Source of the DNA: Bradyrhizobium sp. Tv2a-2
GTDB lineage: Bacteria > Pseudomonadota > Alphaproteobacteria > Rhizobiales > Xanthobacteraceae
Assembly (NCBI RefSeq): GCF_000472425.1
Contig: NZ_AXAI01000014.1
Span: 62,168 to 126,167 of the forward strand
Reading direction: 5' to 3'
Length of the DNA stretch: 64,000 nt
The position numbers and the translations under genes are program-made. How positions within the stretch are numbered: position 1 is the stretch's first letter; every line of letters starts with the position of its first letter. The notes under the pieces were generated by a model. It was not told where the DNA came from and did not search any database. It worked only from the letters and a program-made list of their open reading frames with translations. Below, piece by piece: positions 59,446 through 64,000 of the stretch.

Positions 59446-60065
59446 GCACCCTTGGTCTGCTCAACGATGGATTCCTCGACGTCGCGGAGCTGGTCCTTGC
59501 CGAAGAACATCTCCTTGCCGACAAAGAAGGTCGGCGAGCCGAACGCGCCGCGGTTGACTGCATCGCTCGTCAGCTCCAGAAGCCGCTTCTTCACGTCGTC
59601 CTGCTGCGCGCGGGTGATCAGCAAGTCGGCGTCGAGGCCCGACGCCTGGAACGCCGCGCGGAACACGTCGGGATCGTCCATCTTCTTCGGCTCCTCCCAC
59701 ATGTGATGGAAGCCTGCGCGGACATAGGGTTCGAAGACCCCCTCGAACTGCGCCGCGACCGCGCCACGCATCAGCATCAACGTGTTGACTGGAAAGAACG
59801 GGTTCTGCCTGAAGGACGTGACATTGTGGCGGCGGATGAAGCGGGCCATCTCGACCATCATGTACTCGCGCTTGTTCTTGATCCCGCGCAGCGACTCCGC
59901 CGGCGACACATTGCCGGTGGCCTTGAAGATGCCGCCAAGCAGCACTGGCACATAGTCGAACTTCACAGCCGTCCGACGCTCGATCTGCGGGATGACGAGA
60001 TCCGAAAGATAAGCGTTGGGACTACCGAAATCGAACAGAAATTCCACTTTGACGGGCTTTGCCAC
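59442..60065 (-). CDS. 2-hydroxychromene-2-carboxylate isomerase / DsbA-family protein
   Basis: A 207-residue thioredoxin-fold protein of the GST-kappa-like HCCA isomerase group. The N-terminal segment EFLFDFGSPNAYLSDLVIPQ carries the catalytic serine; there is no CxxC. The C-terminal GAFGSPTFFVGKEMFFGKDQ is the conserved cis-proline region. GTG at 60065 is chosen because AAGGAG lies six bases upstream; ATG at 60086 is possible. Such proteins isomerise aromatic ring-cleavage products using glutathione. The neighbours do not reveal its substrate. Confidence 0.85.
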   Translation of the reverse strand: MAKPVKVEFLFDFGSPNAYLSDLVIPQIERRTAVKFDYVPVLLGGIFKATGNVSPAESLRGIKNKREYMMVEMARFIRRHNVTSFRQNPFFPVNTLMLMRGAVAAQFEGVFEPYVRAGFHHMWEEPKKMDDPDVFRAAFQASGLDADLLITRAQQDDVKKRLLELTSDAVNRGAFGSPTFFVGKEMFFGKDQLRDVEESIVEQTKGA

Positions 60066-60385
60066 CGGCGTCTCCTTGCGATCCATCCCATAACCGTTTG
60101 TACGTCGTATCGCGACCTGACGCACTTACCAAAAGCCTTCTGCTTTCTTTAAAGTTCTGAATTTGAACTGTCAATTTGCTCACCGTCATTCCCGGAGCGG
60201 CGCGGTCGCGATCTCCGTTCGGTCAAGGATTGGCGCGCCCGTGGCGTTTTGGGAATTGGCAGACAATCGATCGATCTGGTCACGCTCCGTAAACTACCCT
60301 CCTTAAGACAATCTTCCCGCCTGCGCATTAGCTTGCAGGCTCCACTTGCACGATCCATTTTGATTTTCGAATTTCGGAACGGCCG
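60066..60385. other. 320-base divergent intergenic region
   Basis: No gene recognised. It separates the isomerase-like gene from the GGDEF-EAL gene. A GTTTGTACGTCGTATCG stretch near 60096 vaguely resembles the nicotinate-locus operators but has no matching dyad. Confidence 0.5.
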
Positions 60386-63262
60386 ATGGCTGCGCGTCGC
60401 ACACAAGAAACTCGCCAGCGCAAGACGCGGGGAACGGCGGCCCTGCTGTCCCTGAGCCAGAGCGCGCTCGATGGCATGTCCGAGGGCGTTTGCATCTATG
60501 ACGCCGAAAACCGTATCGTGCTGCTCAATCGGCGCTATCTTGAACTGTTCAACATGTCGCCTGACGTGATCAGGCCCGGCATCAGCTATGCGGAGGTACT
60601 GACGCACAGTGCTTCGCTTGGCAACTTGCCGCCCGAAAGCCTCGACGGCCTGATCTGCCAGCGCCACGCGTTGCTCGCCTCACGCGAACCTTTCCGCGTG
60701 GAGCAGATACTGCCGAGCGGCGTGGTGATGACGCTCGACATCCGCCCGCTGCCGGATGGCGGCTGGATCACCGTTTGCGACGACGTCACCCACCGTGCCA
60801 GGCTCGAGAAGGCGCTGCGCGACCAGACCGAGCGCATCGAGCATGCGTTCGCCCACATGTCGCACGGGATCACCATGTTCGACGCCAATGAGCGCCTGAT
60901 CTTCTGCAACCGCCAGTATCTCGATGTCTATGGGCTCGATGCCGATCTCGTTAGGCCCGGCGTCACGCATCGGCAGGTGATCGCGCACTGGGTTGCCTGC
61001 GGTAATGCGCCTGGCACGTCCGCGCTCGATCTCTACGAAAGGCGCATGAGAGAGATCCGCAGCGGCGGCACCCGCCCGGCCTTTCTCACCCGCGCCGACG
61101 GCCGTGTGATCCAGGCGATCTCCAAGCTGACGGCCGACGGCGGTTGGGTCAGCGCCTGCGAAGACGTGACCGAGCGGTTGCGCGCGGAGGAGGCGCTGAA
61201 ACAGCAGAACCTCCTGTTCGATGCGGCACTCGAGAACATGTCGCACGGACTGTGCGTCTACGACAAGGACATGCGGCTTCTGGTCTGTAACAACAACTAC
61301 CTGAAGATCTATCGGCTGACGCCTGAGCAGGCAACGCCGGGTACGCATCTCCGCGATCTTCTCCGCGCCGTGACGCGCAACGGTGTCTATCCAGCGGATT
61401 TCGCCATCGACGACCTGTTGGAGGATCTGCGCCGCTGTCTTTCGGAGATGAACGAACTCGCGTTGCATCGACGCATGGTCGACGGGCGGCTGCTCGCGGT
61501 GCGCTACCGCCCGCTGCGCGACGGCAGTTTCGTCTGCACCTATGACGACATTACCGAGCGCGAGCGCGCGCATGATGAGCTGAGCGAGCAGTATCGCCGC
61601 TTCGATGCAGCGCTCAACAACATGACGCAAGGCCTTGTCATGCTTGACCGCCAGCTGCGCATCATCGTCTGCAACCAGCGCTATATCGAGATGTACCGCT
61701 TGTCCCCGGAGATCGTGAAACCCGGGGTGGCGATGCGCGACGTCATGAAGCATAGCTGTGCGCTCGGCAATCATCCCGCGACCACGGCCGAGCATCTCTA
61801 CAACGACTATTTCGAGCGGCTCAGCAAGGGCGGGCAGCAGCATACGCTGCACCGCCACCTCGGCGACGGGCGTATCATCAAGCTTACGCATCGTCCGATG
61901 GAGCAAGGCGGCTGGGTCATCACTTACGAGGACGTGACCGAGCGTCGCAAGGCCGAGGCGCGTGTCGCACATATGGCGCAACACGATGCGCTGACCGACC
62001 TGTCGAACCGCGTCCTGTTCCGCGACAAGATGGCCGATGGCCTGTCCGAGGTTGCAGCCCACGGCGGCGAGATGGCGGTGCTGTGCCTCGACCTCGACAA
62101 TTTCAAGACGGTCAATGACCGGCTCGGCCACGCAGTCGGCGACAAATTGCTGCGCTGGGTGGCTGCGCGCCTGCGCGAATGCGCCGACCCCGGCGACACC
62201 GTAGCCCGCCTCGGCGGCGACGAGTTCGCGATCCTGCAGCGCGGACCGCAGCCGCAGTCCGCCGAGCGGCTCGCCAGCCGCCTTGTCGAGATCATCGGCC
62301 ACCCACCGCCGATGGAAAACCACATCATCCACACCGGTGTCAGCGTCGGCATCGCGATCGCGCCCGATCATGGCCTTGATCCCGACGAGCTGATGAAGTG
62401 CGCCGACCTTGCGCTCTATCAGGCCAAGGCGCGGGGACGCGGCGTCTATCAGCTGTTTCATCCCGAAATGGAAGCGCACGCGCGCTCGCGCCATACGCTG
62501 GAGATGGAGCTGCGCCAAGCGCTGGAGGCCGGCGAGTTTCATCTCGTGTTCCAGCCACAGATACGCCTGGGCACCAGCGAGCTGACCGGCTTCGAGGCGC
62601 TGTTACGCTGGAACAGCGCTACGCGTGGTCCGATATCACCGGCCGATTTCATCCCGATCGCAGAAGAGACCGGGCTGATTGTGCCGATCGGGGAATGGGT
62701 GCTGCGAACGGCCTGCGCGACTGCGGCCAAATGGCCGAGCCATGTCAGGATCGCGGTCAACCTGTCGCCGGTGCAATTCCGCGCTCGCGGTCTTGTCGCC
62801 ATGGTCACCAGCGCAATGGCGGCCGCCGGCATTGACCCAAGGCGGCTGGAGCTCGAGGTCACCGAGACCGCGCTGCTCGAGGACGACGAGGCAAACGTCG
62901 CCATCCTGCACCAGCTGCGCAAGCTCGGTGTTCGGGTCAGTCTGGACGATTTCGGCGTCGGCTACTCCGCGCTCGGCTATTTGCGGAAATTCCCCTTCGA
63001 CATGATCAAGATCGACCGCTCCTTTGTCGGGACGCTCGGCTTTTCCCATGAAAGCGCCGCGATCGTTCGCACCATTGCGAGCCTGGGAGCCAATCTCGGT
63101 GTCGAGACCACGGCGGAGGGTGTCGAGACCGCCGAGCAGCTCGAGCTCGTCCGCGAGGCCGGCTGCACCGCCGTGCAGGGCTTCTATTTCAGCAGGCCGT
63201 GCTCAGCCGCGGATGTCGGCCGCCTGATCGAGCAGTTGAACCCAATGCATCGGGTGGCGTAA
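60386..63262 (+). CDS. Four-PAS diguanylate cyclase/phosphodiesterase (GGDEF-EAL)
   Basis: A 958-residue cyclic-di-GMP signalling protein without membrane spans. Four PAS-like sensor units of about 120 residues follow each other; each begins with a pattern such as LDGMSEGVCIYDAENRIVLL, FAHMSHGITMFDANERLIFC, LENMSHGLCVYDKDMRLLVC and LNNMTQGLVMLDRQLRIIVC. GGDEF lies at 610-614 and EAL at 737-739 (FEALLRW), with DDFGVGYSALGYL further on. The inhibitory RxxD site before GGDEF is DPGD, so product inhibition is probably lost. Both catalytic signatures are intact, so activity could go either way. Confidence 0.9.
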   Translation: MAARRTQETRQRKTRGTAALLSLSQSALDGMSEGVCIYDAENRIVLLNRRYLELFNMSPDVIRPGISYAEVLTHSASLGNLPPESLDGLICQRHALLASREPFRVEQILPSGVVMTLDIRPLPDGGWITVCDDVTHRARLEKALRDQTERIEHAFAHMSHGITMFDANERLIFCNRQYLDVYGLDADLVRPGVTHRQVIAHWVACGNAPGTSALDLYERRMREIRSGGTRPAFLTRADGRVIQAISKLTADGGWVSACEDVTERLRAEEALKQQNLLFDAALENMSHGLCVYDKDMRLLVCNNNYLKIYRLTPEQATPGTHLRDLLRAVTRNGVYPADFAIDDLLEDLRRCLSEMNELALHRRMVDGRLLAVRYRPLRDGSFVCTYDDITERERAHDELSEQYRRFDAALNNMTQGLVMLDRQLRIIVCNQRYIEMYRLSPEIVKPGVAMRDVMKHSCALGNHPATTAEHLYNDYFERLSKGGQQHTLHRHLGDGRIIKLTHRPMEQGGWVITYEDVTERRKAEARVAHMAQHDALTDLSNRVLFRDKMADGLSEVAAHGGEMAVLCLDLDNFKTVNDRLGHAVGDKLLRWVAARLRECADPGDTVARLGGDEFAILQRGPQPQSAERLASRLVEIIGHPPPMENHIIHTGVSVGIAIAPDHGLDPDELMKCADLALYQAKARGRGVYQLFHPEMEAHARSRHTLEMELRQALEAGEFHLVFQPQIRLGTSELTGFEALLRWNSATRGPISPADFIPIAEETGLIVPIGEWVLRTACATAAKWPSHVRIAVNLSPVQFRARGLVAMVTSAMAAAGIDPRRLELEVTETALLEDDEANVAILHQLRKLGVRVSLDDFGVGYSALGYLRKFPFDMIKIDRSFVGTLGFSHESAAIVRTIASLGANLGVETTAEGVETAEQLELVREAGCTAVQGFYFSRPCSAADVGRLIEQLNPMHRVA

Positions 63263-63322
63263 GCGGGGCCCTTCGCGTTCGGTGGGTAGATCGGAGCAAT
63301 GCCCATCAAACAGTACCGCAAG

Positions 63323-63355
63323 CAGGATGGGTTTCGCTGCGTTCTACCCATCCTG
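63323..63355. repeat. Hairpin element between convergent genes
   Basis: CAGGATGGGT (63323-63332) and ACCCATCCTG (63346-63355) are perfect arms with a 13-base loop. GATGGGTTTCGCTGCGTTCTACCCATC is a familiar Bradyrhizobium intergenic motif. It may end transcription from both sides. Confidence 0.7.
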
Positions 63356-63361
63356 CGACGC

Positions 63362-64000
63362 TTACGACCTCTTCAAGTTCGCCAAAATCCGGTCGGCCTC
63401 GGTACGCCAATCGGCGCTGCGCGCGAACTCCTTCGTTCCGCGCTCGCCGAACAGCCCGCCATCCGCGAGATCGGCGACCCACGCTTGCCGCTCGGCCGTG
63501 CCCTGCGCCGACCATGGCGTGAGGCCCGCCTCGCGCACGGTCTCGGCCACCTCGCGGACCTCCTCAGCCCGGCGCCTGCCGTGCTCGATCACGCGCTGGA
63601 AGAAATAGGCGCCCTGCTTCTCCCAATTGATGCCAGGAAATGTCTCGGCCAGTGACGCAAGCACCGCATCCTCTACACCATAGGCGCGCGCCGTGGTGAA
63701 GCATTCGATCACCATCGCTTCCATGCCCTTGATCATGATGCTGCGGCACATCTTCACGGCGGAGGCAACGCCGAGCCTATCACTTGCGACCTTGGCATCG
63801 AAACCGAGTGTAACCAACAGCGGCGCCAGCTCCCGCGCACCGCCGCCGCCAAGCAGAAGCGGCACCTTGATGCGGTAAGGCGGCACCGAAGTCATGACCG
63901 CGCCTTCGACATAACGGCCGCTGGCGCCGTCGATCAGCTCCGCCGCGCGCTGCTTCGCGCCTGGCGAGGCCGAGTTGAAATCAAGGAACCAGGAACCCTG
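63362..64000 (-). CDS. 6-phosphogluconate-dehydrogenase-like NAD-binding protein with DUF1932 (partial)
   Basis: The C-terminal 212 residues of a beta-hydroxyacid-dehydrogenase-type protein; the 5' part lies beyond the right edge. The segment FLDFNSASPGAKQRAAELID and GRYVEGAVMTSVPPYRIKVP matches the end of the NAD-binding domain, and SAVKMCRSIMIKGMEAMVIE begins the DUF1932 C-terminal domain with the conserved lysine. An internal ATG at 63895 is not the real start because the frame continues with family sequence. Substrate unknown. Confidence 0.85.
   Translation of the reverse strand, partial: QGSWFLDFNSASPGAKQRAAELIDGASGRYVEGAVMTSVPPYRIKVPLLLGGGGARELAPLLVTLGFDAKVASDRLGVASAVKMCRSIMIKGMEAMVIECFTTARAYGVEDAVLASLAETFPGINWEKQGAYFFQRVIEHGRRRAEEVREVAETVREAGLTPWSAQGTAERQAWVADLADGGLFGERGTKEFARSADWRTEADRILANLKRS

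Noticed and set aside
60090..60115. Fourth MarR-type operator before the isomerase-like gene
   Set aside because: GTTTGTACGTCGTATCG shares a few bases with the nicotinate-locus sites but lacks the dyad symmetry.
60680..62542. 620-codon minus-strand open frame inside the GGDEF-EAL gene
   Set aside because: Composition is that of an antisense frame, while the plus frame has intact PAS, GGDEF and EAL motifs.

Overview
The window looks like chromosome of a Bradyrhizobium-type alphaproteobacterium. It is GC-rich, uses GTG and TTG starts freely, carries Aap- and Liv-type amino-acid transporters and small proteins of rhizobial type, and has several short palindromic repeats of the kind common between genes in Bradyrhizobiaceae. 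No rRNA, tRNA, CRISPR array, transposase or integrase was recognised. Organism and family names come from reading the sequence, not from a search.

Layout. 0.4-2.6 kb: SDR / carboxymuconolactone-decarboxylase-like / SDR operon ending in a terminator. 2.7-6.1 kb: DUF305 protein, secreted YVTN beta-propeller, ECF sigma factor and membrane anti-sigma factor. 6.1-13 kb: amino-acid permease, sorbosone-dehydrogenase-like protein, urate hydroxylase PuuD, a small secreted protein, a ClC channel. 13.2-19.6 kb: divergent amino-acid uptake and metabolism locus (two Aap-type permeases; RpiR regulator, class III aminotransferase, binding protein, Asp/Glu racemase) with no ATPase gene. 19.7-23.4 kb: TetR-controlled EmrAB-like efflux pump. 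23.5-27.6 kb: small and secreted proteins. 27.9-31.2 kb: SAM-cyclase-AAA-TPR signalling protein.

Two regions stand out. At 31.2-39.9 kb is a self-contained cluster whose combination I do not recognise as a characterised system: a flavoprotein and two-cluster ferredoxin resembling adenylylsulfate reductase (AprAB), a HEAT-repeat protein, a ferredoxin-NADP reductase, a stand-alone DUF971 protein, a Crp/Fnr regulator, and a sulfonate/nitrate-type ABC transporter whose binding protein carries a NosL-like C-terminal domain. A GCAAYTARTTGC-like motif recurs upstream of its transcription units, and two good sigma-54-type promoters lie inside it.

At 39.9-56.1 kb is what I read as a nicotinate catabolic regulon of the reductive type: a cytochrome-linked nicotinate dehydrogenase (nicAB-like), 6-hydroxynicotinate reductase, enamidase, a second ferredoxin-NADP reductase that could feed the reductase, a Liv-type transporter, two proteins of unknown role (DUF1185, UPF0280), a MarR regulator and nicotinate phosphoribosyltransferase. 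Near-identical operators around TTCGTATACGAA lie in the two divergent promoter regions and tie the locus together.

56.3-64 kb holds a TauD-type dioxygenase coupled to an MFS transporter, an SDR lacking the catalytic tyrosine, a 2-hydroxychromene-2-carboxylate-isomerase-like protein, a four-PAS GGDEF-EAL protein, and the 3' part of a 6-phosphogluconate-dehydrogenase-like (DUF1932) gene.
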